The notes under the pieces: model-generated | The model's input: the letters and a program-made list of their open reading frames with translations, nothing else | Told to the model about the DNA's origin: nothing | Database searches by the model: none | Program-made: the position numbers and the translations under genes | Shown here: piece after piece, positions 19,029 through 28,862 of the stretch | How positions within the stretch are numbered: the stretch's first letter is position 1 | Layout of the letters: each line of letters begins with the position of its first letter | Source of the DNA: Verrucomicrobiia bacterium | GTDB taxonomy: Bacteria; Verrucomicrobiota; Verrucomicrobiia; Verrucomicrobiales; DEV007 | Assembly: GCA_030425385.1 (NCBI GenBank) | Contig: JAUIAH010000014.1 | Span: 95,778-159,777, forward strand | Reading direction: 5' to 3' | DNA length: 64,000 nt

Positions 19029-22000
19029 ATGAAACCTCGCTTTACCCTACCCTTTCTCCTGGCAGCGTCGCTGTCATCCGCCTGGGCGCAGCCCATCCTT
19101 TCTGAATTCCTCGCGTCCAATGGCGATGGGCTGCAAACGGCTGCAGGTGCGACTGCTGATTGGATCGAACTCACCAACACAGGCGACACCGCGATCAATC
19201 TGGAGGGCTATCATTTGACTGATGATCCTGAGAATCCTACGCGCTTCGCCCTGCCAGCCGTCGACATCGCTCCTGGCACTTTCCTCATCATCTTTGCATC
19301 TGGCGACCCCGCCTCGGCGGGCGAGGGAGAAATCCATACCAACTTTCGGCTCAATCGCGATGGAGGTTATCTTGGCCTCACGGGAGCAGATGGGGGTGCC
19401 CTCTCCGCGTTCGAAGACTATCCGCCACAGCGGACCGATGTCTCCTACGGGATGGCGGGCTCTGATCCTCTCTATTTCGAAACGCCCACGCCTGGCGAGG
19501 CAAATCCTTCGACTGGTGTGTTAGGCTTCGTGGCCGATACGAAGTTCAGCGTGGATCGCGGCTACTACGAAGAGCCGTTCGAGGTGGAGATCACCTCTGC
19601 CACCGAAGACGTGCGCATCATCTACACGACCGATGGCCGGGAACCCTCGAAAGGTTCCGTGTTCACTGGGGCGATTGGAGACGATTATAGCGGTCCCATC
19701 ATGATTGATCGGACCACAACCCTGCGGGCAGTGGCCTTCAAGGATGGGTTCAAGCCTTCTAACATCGACACGCAAACCTATCTCTTTCTCAATGATGTGC
19801 CCACTCAAACGGGGCAGCATTTGATCGATGCCTGGGGTGACGATTGGGGATCTGGGGAAGATGCGGACTACGAAATGGATCCCCGCGTGATCAATGATCC
19901 CCGATGGAAAGATACGATTCTCGATGATCTCAAGACGCTCCCGGTATTGTCTCTGACCGTTGAGCCGGAAGATTTCTTCTCATTGAACAAAGGCATTTAT
20001 CCAGGAAAGATCGGTCAAGATGGGATCGATATCCCGGCCTCCGCCGAACTCTTGCATCCCGATGGCAAAGAAGGATTCCAAATTGATTGCGCCGTGCGCA
20101 TCGTAGGACAGACCAGTCCACAGCGATGGAAGATCAAGAAATTATCGATGCGTCTGCGTTTCGATACCGACTATGGTCCCGGCACCTTGCGCTATCCTCT
20201 CTATGATGATCCGACTGCGGTGGATGAATTCAATACGCTCACTTTGGATGCCAGGCACAATAACACCTGGGCCTACAACGGCGGCTCGATTCCATCGCAA
20301 CAACGCGAGTGGGCGCAGTATTTGCGCGACCAAACCGCGGCGGATTTGCATCGTGGCATGGGCGGCATCAGTCCGCATGGGCGCTATGTATTCACCTTCG
20401 TCAATGGGGTCTTCTGGGGCATGTACAATTTGCACGAACGCCCAGACGACGCCTTCAATGCGACGTATCAGGGCGGAAATCGCGCCGATTGGGTCGTGAC
20501 GCGTCACGGGGATCCAGGAAATGGTGGCGTCGATGTCAGCGGAGATGCCATCAGCCTTTATCGCGAACTCAATAGCTTCGCCCGCGATGCCGATGATCCT
20601 GACGTCTACGCACAAATGGAGCAGCAACTCGATATCGACGATTTCATCAATTACATGATCGTGAATGTAGGCCTGGGCAATGGGGACTGGGGTCACAAGA
20701 ATTATTACGCGAGCTTGAGCCCATTGGATGGGAAATGGCGTTACCATTCCTGGGATGCAGAGAAGGTCTTCCAACGGCTCAATGACGATATCTCCAACGC
20801 CAATAACAACCCTGGCCCCACAGGCATTCATCGGAGCCTAAGTCAGAATGACGATTATCGGATGCGCTTTGCGGACGCGGTGCAGAAGCATTTCTACAAT
20901 GGCGGAATCATGTCGACGGAAGGCCTCCAGCGCACCTACAAGCGGCGCACGGATGAGATTGATCGGGCGGTGATCTTGGAATCTGCCCGTTGGGGCGATG
21001 CCGCGCGGCCCACCCCCTACACGAAGGAAGACTGGGACAAAGAACGCGATCGCCTCATGAACGATTATTTCGTCAAGCGTCCTGACATTGCGGTAGACCA
21101 ATTCAAGAGTGCTGGCCTCTTTGGTGATCTCGACGTCCCTAGCTTCGAGGATCACGGCGGCCACTTCGAAGATGGGTATGCCGTCACGATCAAGACGTCG
21201 ATCTTTGCTAGTGGAGACCTCTATTTCACCACTGATGGCAGCGACCCTCGCCTGCCCGGAGGGGATCTCTCACCTGATGCGGTGGAGTACTCCGAGCCGA
21301 TTGCCCTGCCTGAGACGGCCACCGTGAAGGCTCGCCTCTTCAAGGGCAGTATCTTTGGCGCTAAAGAGTGGTCCCCCTTACTGGAGGCCACTTTTGTCAT
21401 TGGCGCCGTGGCCGCGAGCGCGGACAACTTGGCAATCACGGCGATCAATTTCCACCCCGCCGGTGCGAGCGATGCCGAGCAAGCCGCCGGTTTCTCTCGG
21501 AAAGATTTCGAGTTCGTCGGCCTCACCAACCTGAGTGACGCCGCCGTGAGCCTCCTGGACCTCGACTTGGTCGAAGGCATCCGCTATCACTTTGCCGATG
21601 GGGACATCACCGAGATCGCCGGAGGCGATACGGCGTTCTTGGTCAAGAATCGCGCGGCATTTGAAATGCGTTATGGTTCCGCATTCACCGTGATCGGCGA
21701 ATACGCAGGCAGTCTCTCCAATGATGGCGAACGTCTCCTCTTACAAAGCGCGAACGCGGACACCGTGATCGCAGACTTTGCTTTCAATGACAACAGTGAG
21801 TGGCCTGAGGGCACCGATGGGGATGGCGCCTACCTGGTGCTTACCAATCCCGGCCCCACCACGGACTCAAGCAAGGCTGGCAGTTGGCGGGCGAGCACGG
21901 CTGACGATTCTCCCGCAGGCGTTGCCGACGGCGGGGATGGCTCTCCCGGCGAGACGATGACCTATACAGCATGGGCGGAAACCGCTTTCCCAGAGGGCGC

Positions 22001-22361
22001 AACGTTGACCGCTCCCAATGACGACGCTGATGGAGATCAGTTTGTCAACTATCTCGAATTTGTGTTAGGGGGAGACCCGACCGATGCCAGATCGACCCCT
22101 TGGTTGCAGGTTGTGTCACAAGCCGATGCCCTTCCCATCTTCGAGGTCTCCACTCGTCTCGGCGTCGACGCCTCTTTCACGTTGGAATCGGGGCGCACGC
22201 TTACAAGTTGGGCCGCGGTGCCGAACGATGCGCTGGAAACACTCGCCCCGCGCCCTGGACCAGAGGCCACCACCGAGATCCATCGGTATCGCGTCCTGCA
22301 ATTGACGAAGGACGCCGTCTGGACGGAACGCTTCGTGCGCGTGCGTGCCGACCTGCCATAG
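19029..22361 (+). CDS. Secreted lamin-tail / CotH surface protein
   Basis: A 1110-residue secreted protein. After a signal peptide (FLLAASLSSAWA) come a lamin-tail domain (about 20-150; ILSEFLASNGDGLQ, ADWIELTNTGDTAINLEGY) and a chitobiase-C-like beta domain (about 165-260; IYTTDGREPS). A CotH-like kinase-fold domain follows (about 300-680), with LSLTVEPEDFF, CAVRIVGQTSPQRWKIKK, NTLTLDARHNNTW, GMYNLHERPD and YHSWDAEKVFQ. Then there is a second chitobiase-C domain (YFTTDGSDPR), a second lamin tail, a calcium loop (DADGDQFVNYLEFVLGGDP) and a C-terminal beta module. CotH proteins phosphorylate secreted proteins in Bacillus spore coats; a similar activity here is inference. It starts at the ATG at 19029, not the TTG two codons upstream. 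Confidence 0.88.
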   Translation: MKPRFTLPFLLAASLSSAWAQPILSEFLASNGDGLQTAAGATADWIELTNTGDTAINLEGYHLTDDPENPTRFALPAVDIAPGTFLIIFASGDPASAGEGEIHTNFRLNRDGGYLGLTGADGGALSAFEDYPPQRTDVSYGMAGSDPLYFETPTPGEANPSTGVLGFVADTKFSVDRGYYEEPFEVEITSATEDVRIIYTTDGREPSKGSVFTGAIGDDYSGPIMIDRTTTLRAVAFKDGFKPSNIDTQTYLFLNDVPTQTGQHLIDAWGDDWGSGEDADYEMDPRVINDPRWKDTILDDLKTLPVLSLTVEPEDFFSLNKGIYPGKIGQDGIDIPASAELLHPDGKEGFQIDCAVRIVGQTSPQRWKIKKLSMRLRFDTDYGPGTLRYPLYDDPTAVDEFNTLTLDARHNNTWAYNGGSIPSQQREWAQYLRDQTAADLHRGMGGISPHGRYVFTFVNGVFWGMYNLHERPDDAFNATYQGGNRADWVVTRHGDPGNGGVDVSGDAISLYRELNSFARDADDPDVYAQMEQQLDIDDFINYMIVNVGLGNGDWGHKNYYASLSPLDGKWRYHSWDAEKVFQRLNDDISNANNNPGPTGIHRSLSQNDDYRMRFADAVQKHFYNGGIMSTEGLQRTYKRRTDEIDRAVILESARWGDAARPTPYTKEDWDKERDRLMNDYFVKRPDIAVDQFKSAGLFGDLDVPSFEDHGGHFEDGYAVTIKTSIFASGDLYFTTDGSDPRLPGGDLSPDAVEYSEPIALPETATVKARLFKGSIFGAKEWSPLLEATFVIGAVAASADNLAITAINFHPAGASDAEQAAGFSRKDFEFVGLTNLSDAAVSLLDLDLVEGIRYHFADGDITEIAGGDTAFLVKNRAAFEMRYGSAFTVIGEYAGSLSNDGERLLLQSANADTVIADFAFNDNSEWPEGTDGDGAYLVLTNPGPTTDSSKAGSWRASTADDSPAGVADGGDGSPGETMTYTAWAETAFPEGATLTAPNDDADGDQFVNYLEFVLGGDPTDARSTPWLQVVSQADALPIFEVSTRLGVDASFTLESGRTLTSWAAVPNDALETLAPRPGPEATTEIHRYRVLQLTKDAVWTERFVRVRADLP

Positions 22362-22384
22362 CGCTCACTAAACTTTAACAAAAC

Positions 22385-22404
22385 TCTCGCCACTACAGGC
22401 GAGA
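22385..22404 (+). terminator. Short stem-loop after the CotH gene
   Basis: TCTCGCC (22385-22391) and GGCGAGA (22398-22404) form a perfect 7-bp stem with a 6-nt loop, followed by CTTCTT. It lies 23 bp past the CotH stop. Size and position fit a weak intrinsic terminator. Confidence 0.45.
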
Positions 22405-22435
22405 CTTCTTGGGTGAGAAGTTAGGCTTTCGCTTG

Positions 22436-22463
22436 CCAGCAAATGCGAGGCGAGGTTTGCTGG
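22436..22463 (+). promoter_or_regulatory. Stem-loop in the leader of the SNF2 helicase gene
   Basis: CCAGCAAA (22436-22443) pairs perfectly with TTTGCTGG (22456-22463) around a 12-nt loop that itself contains a GCGAGG/GCGAGG direct repeat. It ends 7 bases before the ATG at 22471, where it would occlude the ribosome binding site if formed in the mRNA. Whether it regulates the gene is unknown. Confidence 0.35.
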
Positions 22464-22470
22464 GCGGCTC

Positions 22471-25400
22471 ATGCCCGCACCCGACGCCCGCTACGCAGAT
22501 GATCTCCGACAAAGCGCTTGGCTCGGGGATACAACCATCAAGGCGAGTCAGAATGGTGCCAAGTTGCAGGCCCTCGGGTTGGTGAAGGGTTTCTCCGCGA
22601 CGTCCGTGGCCAATGGCCAATTACGGATCACCGCGAATGTGCGCTATCTCAAAGGGAAGACCTCCGCTGGCGTGCTCATCTTCCTCTCGCGCCAACCGGA
22701 CGGTAAGGTGATGATCACGCCTAACTGTTCCTGCCCGCGGGACCACATGTGTGAGCATGTCGTGGCCGTGATGCACGAGTTCATGGAACGTTGTCAGGAA
22801 CATTCCCTGGCTGAGCGCAGTCGAAAGCCCCTGAGACCTCGGCAACAGGCCCGAGAGCGAGGCGTGCGTGAGAAACTCTACTTGTCTTGTCAGATCCTCA
22901 TTGCGGAGGACGGCGTACTTGTCTTGGAGGTGTTGAAGTCTCCGCGCCCCGTGATCGACGGCCCTGGGTTTCGCCCGTGCACGGGTGAAGACTTGTTTCA
23001 CTCGGATCTCGAAGAGGCTCTCAGCCAGCGATGGATGCGCGCCCTCCTGGAGCGCCTGCAGAAGGCCGCCGCAGACCACGAAGACTCCCAAGCGACCCTG
23101 CAACTGCGCCCAGATCCTGACATGTGGACCACTCTCATTCAGGAATGTCTCAAGTGGCAAATCCTCTACTGGGGTGGCGGCCCCAACCCCGTGCTCCTGC
23201 ACCATCACTCCCCTCGCCCAGCCACCCCCACGTGGACATTTGATCGCGAGGTGGACGGCTTTCTCACTTCCTGGTCCTTCGGTGAGGATGCCCTCGTTGT
23301 CGTCCCTAGCTCGCCCTTGCACTATGTCGATAGTCGCCGGCGACTGGTGGGCCAAGTGCAGACCGATTTCACGAATGAGGACGCCGCTCGCTGGGTCGCG
23401 GGCGACCGTCAGCCGGAAATGGCCACTGTGCAGACGTGGAATATGGCCCTCCAACGCGCACGACAGGACGCACGCTTTCCCCTTCCACCCTCACAGGAAC
23501 TCATTGACGGTCGCGAGACGCGTCCTACCCCTTGTCTCTACTTGGGACAGCAGGAACTTCCTCGCAATACCATGCGCGGCTTCTGGAGCCCTGTCTATCA
23601 ATCACGCCCCACTGGATCCTTGCTCTTTCGCTATGGCGATCACGAATTGCCTGAGCGTGGGCAAGCCAACGCCTTGGATGATGCCCGCGTGCGCGTGATG
23701 CGCAATGAATCGGCTGAACGCGAGGCCGGTGAGCGTCTTGATCGTGCAGGCATGCCTTCCTTCGCGGACACCCTCCCCGAGGAGGAAATCAACGAGGACT
23801 ACATCAATCGCCGCTGGATCGGCACCTGGGAAACCGCAGCCTCGCAGGCGGCGTGGATGACCTTCATGACGGAACAAGTGCCCCAGCTGGAGAAGGATGG
23901 TTGGGAAATCCGTTATGGGGATGATTTCGAAATGCGTTTCGTGCGCCCGGATCGCTGGGTGCAGGAATTGCGGGAACAGCGCAACCGATCCTGGTTTGAG
24001 TTTGAACTCGGCATCGAGTGTGAGGGCGAACGGATTGATCTCATTCCCGTGCTCATCGCCTACCTAGAACACCACGCCGACATCGAGCGCCAGATCGAAT
24101 TTCTTGATCCTGAAGACAAGGTCCCCATTCAACTCGATGATGGCCGCTACCTGGCTTTCCCTGTCAAAAGACTTGAGCCGATTGTCAGGATCATGCGTGA
24201 CATTCTCGAAGGTCGCGGACGCAAGACGGAGGAAGATCTTGGGCAGATCCACCAGTTGGTGGCCGCTGATTTCCTCAAAGAAGCCTCGGAATTCACCGAC
24301 GCCGGGCCCGCCACACCGGCCTTAGAATTGATCGCGCACCGCCTGCGTGATTTCGCCGGAGTGAAATCGATCGCCGCGCCGCGCGGACTGCAAGCGACCT
24401 TGCGTCCTTACCAAGAAGACGGGTTCCGCTGGTTGCAGTTCCTCGCCGAGGTGGGCCTTGGCGGCATCCTGGCCGATGACATGGGCTTGGGCAAGACCTT
24501 GCAAACCATCGCCCATTTGCAGGCCGAGAAAGAGAAAGGCAACCTCACCAAGCCTGTTCTCATCGTGGCGCCTACAAGTTTGTTAGGCAATTGGGAAGAC
24601 GAGTTAGGCAAATTTGCACCCGATCTCCGCGTGCACATCCACTACGGCACAGGAAGGCACACGCGACGGCAGCATTTCGACGCCGCAGACGTGATCATCA
24701 CCTCCTATGCCCTCATCTATCGCGATCAGTCGGCCTTGGAGAAATGCTGTTTCTCACACCTGATTCTGGATGAGGCTCAGAACATCAAGAACCCGGCCTC
24801 CCGCTCGGCTCAAGCCGTCTGCGCGCTCGATGCGGAGCGTCGCCTCTGTATCAGCGGTACTCCCATGGAGAACCACCTGGAAGAGCTGTGGTCGCTCTTT
24901 CACTTTCTCATGCCCGGCTTTCTCGGTCGTCAGGAAAGCTTCCGTCAGCGGTTCCGACATCCCATTGAGAAGGACCAGGACGAGCATGCGCGCGATCTCC
25001 TCGCCAGTCGCGTGGGCCCGCTCATGCTTCGCCGCAAGAAGACCGAGGTCGCGACCGAACTGCCACCCAAGACGGAGATGATTCGCTCGGTCGCCTTGGA
25101 AGGCCCCCAACGCGATCTCTACGAAACCATCCGAGCCAGCATGGAACGGCGGGTGCAGGAAGTCATCGCCGAACAGGGAATCGAACGTGCCCATCTCTAC
25201 ATCTTGGACGCCTTGCTCAAACTACGGCAGGTGTGTTGCCATCCACACTTGTTAGACCTTGAGGCTGCTCAAAGTGTCGACACGTCAGCGAAGATGGAAT
25301 TGCTCTTCGACCTTCTTCCCGAGATGATCCGCGAAGGGCGTCGAGTGCTCGTCTTCTCACAGTTCACCAGCATGTTAGGGCTGATCCAGAAACGGCTCGC

Positions 25401-25797
25401 AGCTGAAGGGATCGATCATGTCAAACTGACAGGGAACTCGCGCAATCGCCCCGAACTGGTGAAGCGCTTTCAAGAAGGGGAGGTGCCCCTATTTCTCATC
25501 AGTCTCAAGGCAGGTGGTGTCGGACTCAATCTCACCAAAGCCGACACCGTCATCCACTACGATCCCTGGTGGAATCCTGCCGTCGAAGCACAGGCAACGG
25601 ACCGCGCCTATCGCATCGGTCAGGACAACCCGGTCTTCGTCTACAAACTCATCACCAAAGGCTCGATCGAAGAACGCATCGTCGCCATGCAAGAAGACAA
25701 GAAAGAGCTCGTCGAGAGCCTGCTCTCAGCCGGCACAAAGCGCGCGCTCAAGCTCGACCGCGCCGACCTTGAGCGCCTGCTCAAGCCGCTCTCATAG
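22471..25797 (+). CDS. SWIM zinc-finger SNF2-family DNA helicase/translocase
   Basis: A 1108-residue Swi2/Snf2 ATPase of the bacterial RapA/HepA-like class. The N-terminus has a SWIM zinc finger (CSCPRDHMCEHV, about residues 88-99), then a long region with no clear domain. The ATPase core begins near 640: Walker A ADDMGLGKT with K675, Walker B LILDEAQ with D767, motif III RLCISGTPMENHLEELW, and the second RecA lobe with VLVFSQFTSMLG, SLKAGGVGLNLTKA and the arginine-finger motif QATDRAYRIGQ. All helicase motifs are intact. Such proteins remodel protein-DNA or protein-RNAP complexes; the precise role is not readable here. The ATG at 22471 is preceded by a leader hairpin. Confidence 0.94.
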   Translation: MPAPDARYADDLRQSAWLGDTTIKASQNGAKLQALGLVKGFSATSVANGQLRITANVRYLKGKTSAGVLIFLSRQPDGKVMITPNCSCPRDHMCEHVVAVMHEFMERCQEHSLAERSRKPLRPRQQARERGVREKLYLSCQILIAEDGVLVLEVLKSPRPVIDGPGFRPCTGEDLFHSDLEEALSQRWMRALLERLQKAAADHEDSQATLQLRPDPDMWTTLIQECLKWQILYWGGGPNPVLLHHHSPRPATPTWTFDREVDGFLTSWSFGEDALVVVPSSPLHYVDSRRRLVGQVQTDFTNEDAARWVAGDRQPEMATVQTWNMALQRARQDARFPLPPSQELIDGRETRPTPCLYLGQQELPRNTMRGFWSPVYQSRPTGSLLFRYGDHELPERGQANALDDARVRVMRNESAEREAGERLDRAGMPSFADTLPEEEINEDYINRRWIGTWETAASQAAWMTFMTEQVPQLEKDGWEIRYGDDFEMRFVRPDRWVQELREQRNRSWFEFELGIECEGERIDLIPVLIAYLEHHADIERQIEFLDPEDKVPIQLDDGRYLAFPVKRLEPIVRIMRDILEGRGRKTEEDLGQIHQLVAADFLKEASEFTDAGPATPALELIAHRLRDFAGVKSIAAPRGLQATLRPYQEDGFRWLQFLAEVGLGGILADDMGLGKTLQTIAHLQAEKEKGNLTKPVLIVAPTSLLGNWEDELGKFAPDLRVHIHYGTGRHTRRQHFDAADVIITSYALIYRDQSALEKCCFSHLILDEAQNIKNPASRSAQAVCALDAERRLCISGTPMENHLEELWSLFHFLMPGFLGRQESFRQRFRHPIEKDQDEHARDLLASRVGPLMLRRKKTEVATELPPKTEMIRSVALEGPQRDLYETIRASMERRVQEVIAEQGIERAHLYILDALLKLRQVCCHPHLLDLEAAQSVDTSAKMELLFDLLPEMIREGRRVLVFSQFTSMLGLIQKRLAAEGIDHVKLTGNSRNRPELVKRFQEGEVPLFLISLKAGGVGLNLTKADTVIHYDPWWNPAVEAQATDRAYRIGQDNPVFVYKLITKGSIEERIVAMQEDKKELVESLLSAGTKRALKLDRADLERLLKPLS

Positions 25798-25860
25798 TGG
25801 CAATAGCTCTTCCAACGCTTCTAGGTTCTCAACAAACTCGGAAGGCAACACGTTCCTGTT

Positions 25861-25890
25861 TTGACGAGCCGGAGGTTTGCCCCGTATCCT
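25861..25890 (+). promoter_or_regulatory. Putative sigma-70-type promoter of the Hsp70 operon
   Basis: TTGACG (25861-25866) and TATCCT (25885-25890) are 18 bp apart, 44 bp before the ATG at 25935. The -35 matches consensus at five of six positions and the -10 at four. The next bases hold only half of a CIRCE element, so classical HrcA control is not supported. Confidence 0.4.
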
Positions 25891-25934
25891 CTTAGCACTG
25901 AGATCTATCATTCACTCATTGCCTGTATTCTCCT

Positions 25935-28547
25935 ATGGCGAAACGCCGCAAACGCAAGACTACCCGTAAATCAAAGCCCAAGAAAGCGCTCACCTTAGAT
26001 CCGGCGAGGATCGAGTCCATGGCCCGCCAAGACCTGGCCAATGGTGAATTCCGTCGGGCACGCGAAGGCTTCCGAAGATTGCTTAAAGGAGATCACGAGG
26101 CCTTTGGTCCGCTCTATTTGGAGGCAACCAAGGGTTACCTGGACCTCCTCGTGAGCTCAGATCGGCTTGGCCAAGCACAAGACGTCATCAATCAAACGCG
26201 GAAGCTCCTCGGAGACGATGCAAAGGATCTTGAGAAATGCTTGCTAAGCCCTGAGGATCGCGACTGGGACGCCGAAGCACGTGAGGCCATGGAAAGCGGG
26301 AGCGACACCATGGCGGACAGGTGGGTGCTGGCCTCAAATCCTCCCCCAAATTCGAATGATCCCACCTTTACCGAGGACGGGCGCGCGATTAAGCAAGCGC
26401 TAGAAGCTCTTGCCAAGGGAGATAAGGATGCCGTGGAGGTACAGTTACGCCCCATCGGTCGACGCTCTGCCTTCGCTGACTGGAAGATCGCGCTCAAGGC
26501 GTTCCTAGCCTTTCGGTTAGGCGAAACCGAAAGGGCAACCAAAGGCGTAGAACGCCTCCGTCAATCCTCAAATGTCCCCGGCAAGCTCGCACGTGCTCTT
26601 CACGAAATCCTAACAGGCCACCCCTCGAAGGCGGCGCTCGCCCTATCTTGCTGGTGCCTGGGCGAGTCCGATGCTGCCGCCCTTTTCGTGCGGGCCGAGG
26701 CCTTTTGGAAAGCTGGAAAAGCCCTCCCTGCATACAAGGAATTCGAAAAGCATCCAGACTTTCCCTGCGCCTCGCGCCTAGGATTGTGGGGATGCCTCAC
26801 CGACCTCCTGCTCGGACAACCGCTGCTTCCTAATGGAGCCTCCAATCAAGCATTGCAGGATCATGCCCTCAGCAAATTCCACCGGAAATCCTATCGTTCA
26901 AAGAAGGAAGAGGCCGCCATTTCCCGTGCCATCCTTTACTGGCACCTTGCCTCTAGTCTCTCCGAGGACGAACAGGCTGCACATGCCTATGCCAGCGCCT
27001 ACTCGAAGGCCTACGGAGACTCCCCCAAGCTTTCCGCTCGTATCTTCACGCGCTTGGTGGAGTTTCTCGAAGAATCACGGGCGCAGGCACTGGCGACCGG
27101 ATTCATGGGATTTGATCCACAGCACTTTGATCGCGTCAGTCAGCGGCTGCTAGACGATGCCCTCGCGTTGGATCCCGAATTGCTCGAGGCACACATGCTC
27201 AAGCTCAGAATCCTCCGTAAGTCTGGAGAAACGAGCAAGGCTAACAAATGGCTGGACGGGCTCACCAAGCGTTTCCCAGAGAACAAGGCAGTCTTGTTAG
27301 AGTCAGGAATCGAATGCGTGCGCCGGAAAGCGTATGTGAAAGGCATGGGCATGCTCCGTCGAGCTCACGAAGCCGATCCCCTTGATCGCCAAGTACGTGC
27401 AGAGATGATCCTCGCACTGGCAGCGCAAGGGTTTCGTTATGCACAGCAGAAGAAGGCCGAGCGTGCGCGTGCCCTCTACCCTGAAATGGAAGCCCTCGCG
27501 GCCCCTGAAGCCCACGACTACGACTGTGGCTTGTCAACCGTGCGCCTCCATCAATGGGTGATCGAGTCCTTCATCGAAGGGAGCATCATCGACGCTCCGA
27601 AACTTGAGGAGCAATGGCCATCCCACTTTCGACAATTCGCCCAGGGCGTTCTCTCAGGCTATCATTTCTCCAAAGCAACGGGGCTCAGTCGCCGCTGCTT
27701 CCTCCTCAATCAGGACTACCTCGAATCCCCTGAGGCCAATGGGAGTGAAGCCATCCTCATGTATCGCTTTCATCTCCACTTCTCCAATCACCTTCCAGAG
27801 GCACGCAATCAGACCTATCGCCAACGGCTCGACCAATACATCGGAACGGCCTTGGATCACGATAGGATCTCCAGTGAAGACGCGCGCCGCCTCATCCTCA
27901 CCGAGTTGCGCAAAGGCTCCCATTACGTCGTGACTCCGATTCTCACAGAACCCTTTATGGAGAAGAAAGGATCCGCTCCATTCTTCGCCATTGCCGATAA
28001 GGAACTCTATCACAGAGACAACATCGATTGGGATGATTTGGAAGAGTTGCGAGAAGATGTGCGGCGAGCGGAAGAGCAGCATGATCAAGAAGCCGTAGCC
28101 CTGGGCAAACGCTTGATCAGCCGTTGGGAACCCCTTGTCGATGATCCCGATGACGAACCGTTCGACATTCCTTTGAATCCCTTTGGCGGCGCCAGTCCTT
28201 TCGACGATCCCAACATGCCCAATCTATTGGCCAACATTCTTGATGTCACTGATCCCGATCTCCTTGAGATGTATCGAGACCTCAAGAAAGAAAACCCAGA
28301 TCTCGACGAACTCTTAGTGGACATCATCAATACGCCTCCCCATCTCCGATACCGAATGTCGGAAGCGACGGGGACGCCCAAGGTGATCTTTGATCTCTTG
28401 GCACAGATGGCTGACAAGCTCCACGAACGGGGACTCCTGCCTGCGGCGTCCCTCCCATCACCACCGCCGAAGAAGACCGCCCGCCGCCCCGCCACAAAGA
28501 AAGCTCCCAAGTCTTCCCCTGACCAGTTAGACCTCTTTGATTCCTAG
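25935..28547 (+). CDS. TPR-like helical protein heading an Hsp70 operon
   Basis: The 870-residue protein starts with a basic, probably unstructured tail (KRRKRKTTRKSKPKK). It is then almost wholly helical, with TPR-like periodicity such as ARQDLANGEFRRAREGFRRL (22-41), LDPELLEAHMLKLRILRKSG and VRRKAYVKGMGMLRRAHEAD. Near the C-terminus is an acidic, Asn/Pro-rich segment (FDIPLNPFGGASPFDDPN), then a Pro/Lys-rich tail ending DQLDLFDS. The family is unknown to me. Four chaperone genes follow with gaps of 7-23 bp, so I infer it is a client-binding or scaffold partner of that Hsp70. The ATG at 25935 sits 44 bp below a plausible promoter. Confidence 0.8.
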   Translation: MAKRRKRKTTRKSKPKKALTLDPARIESMARQDLANGEFRRAREGFRRLLKGDHEAFGPLYLEATKGYLDLLVSSDRLGQAQDVINQTRKLLGDDAKDLEKCLLSPEDRDWDAEAREAMESGSDTMADRWVLASNPPPNSNDPTFTEDGRAIKQALEALAKGDKDAVEVQLRPIGRRSAFADWKIALKAFLAFRLGETERATKGVERLRQSSNVPGKLARALHEILTGHPSKAALALSCWCLGESDAAALFVRAEAFWKAGKALPAYKEFEKHPDFPCASRLGLWGCLTDLLLGQPLLPNGASNQALQDHALSKFHRKSYRSKKEEAAISRAILYWHLASSLSEDEQAAHAYASAYSKAYGDSPKLSARIFTRLVEFLEESRAQALATGFMGFDPQHFDRVSQRLLDDALALDPELLEAHMLKLRILRKSGETSKANKWLDGLTKRFPENKAVLLESGIECVRRKAYVKGMGMLRRAHEADPLDRQVRAEMILALAAQGFRYAQQKKAERARALYPEMEALAAPEAHDYDCGLSTVRLHQWVIESFIEGSIIDAPKLEEQWPSHFRQFAQGVLSGYHFSKATGLSRRCFLLNQDYLESPEANGSEAILMYRFHLHFSNHLPEARNQTYRQRLDQYIGTALDHDRISSEDARRLILTELRKGSHYVVTPILTEPFMEKKGSAPFFAIADKELYHRDNIDWDDLEELREDVRRAEEQHDQEAVALGKRLISRWEPLVDDPDDEPFDIPLNPFGGASPFDDPNMPNLLANILDVTDPDLLEMYRDLKKENPDLDELLVDIINTPPHLRYRMSEATGTPKVIFDLLAQMADKLHERGLLPAASLPSPPPKKTARRPATKKAPKSSPDQLDLFDS

Positions 28548-28556
28548 TCTCTCATC

Positions 28557-28853
28557 ATGGATCCCTATCTCATCCTCGGTATTCCGCCAGACGCTTCTGA
28601 TGAAGCCATCCGCACTGCCTACCTCGCCGCCATTCGGGTGCACACGCCGGATCATTCACCGGAACGCTTCGCCCAGATCTCAAAGGCCTATGAAGCGATC
28701 AAGAGTGATGAGCAGCGCCTTGAACGCCTCCTTGGCCAACCTGAACCGATCGAAGGCACTCCGGGACAACTATTACTCCATCTCGCGCAATTGTCAGGAT
28801 CCCAGCCGCGCTCGGCCGAGAAACTCACAAACTTGCTGCGCACGCTCGCCTAA
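28557..28853 (+). CDS. Minimal J-domain protein (DnaJ-type co-chaperone)
   Basis: A 98-residue protein consisting of little more than a J domain: DPYLILGIPPDASDEAIRTAY is helix I-II, and FAQISKAYEAIKSDEQR is helix III-IV. The loop that normally reads HPD is HTPD here (VHTPDHSPERF), a one-residue-longer variant related to the HPPD form in some proteobacterial Hsp70 operons. It lacks the Gly/Phe, zinc-finger and client-binding domains of DnaJ, so it should stimulate the ATPase of the Hsp70 encoded two genes downstream rather than bind clients itself. It lies 9 bp after the TPR gene and 9 bp before grpE-like. Confidence 0.87.
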   Translation: MDPYLILGIPPDASDEAIRTAYLAAIRVHTPDHSPERFAQISKAYEAIKSDEQRLERLLGQPEPIEGTPGQLLLHLAQLSGSQPRSAEKLTNLLRTLA

Positions 28854-28862
28854 CGCTCGTAT

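Noticed and set aside
25892..25926. CIRCE-like heat-shock operator before the Hsp70 operon
   Set aside because: Only the left half (TTAGCACT) matches; the right half is absent at the required 9-bp spacing.
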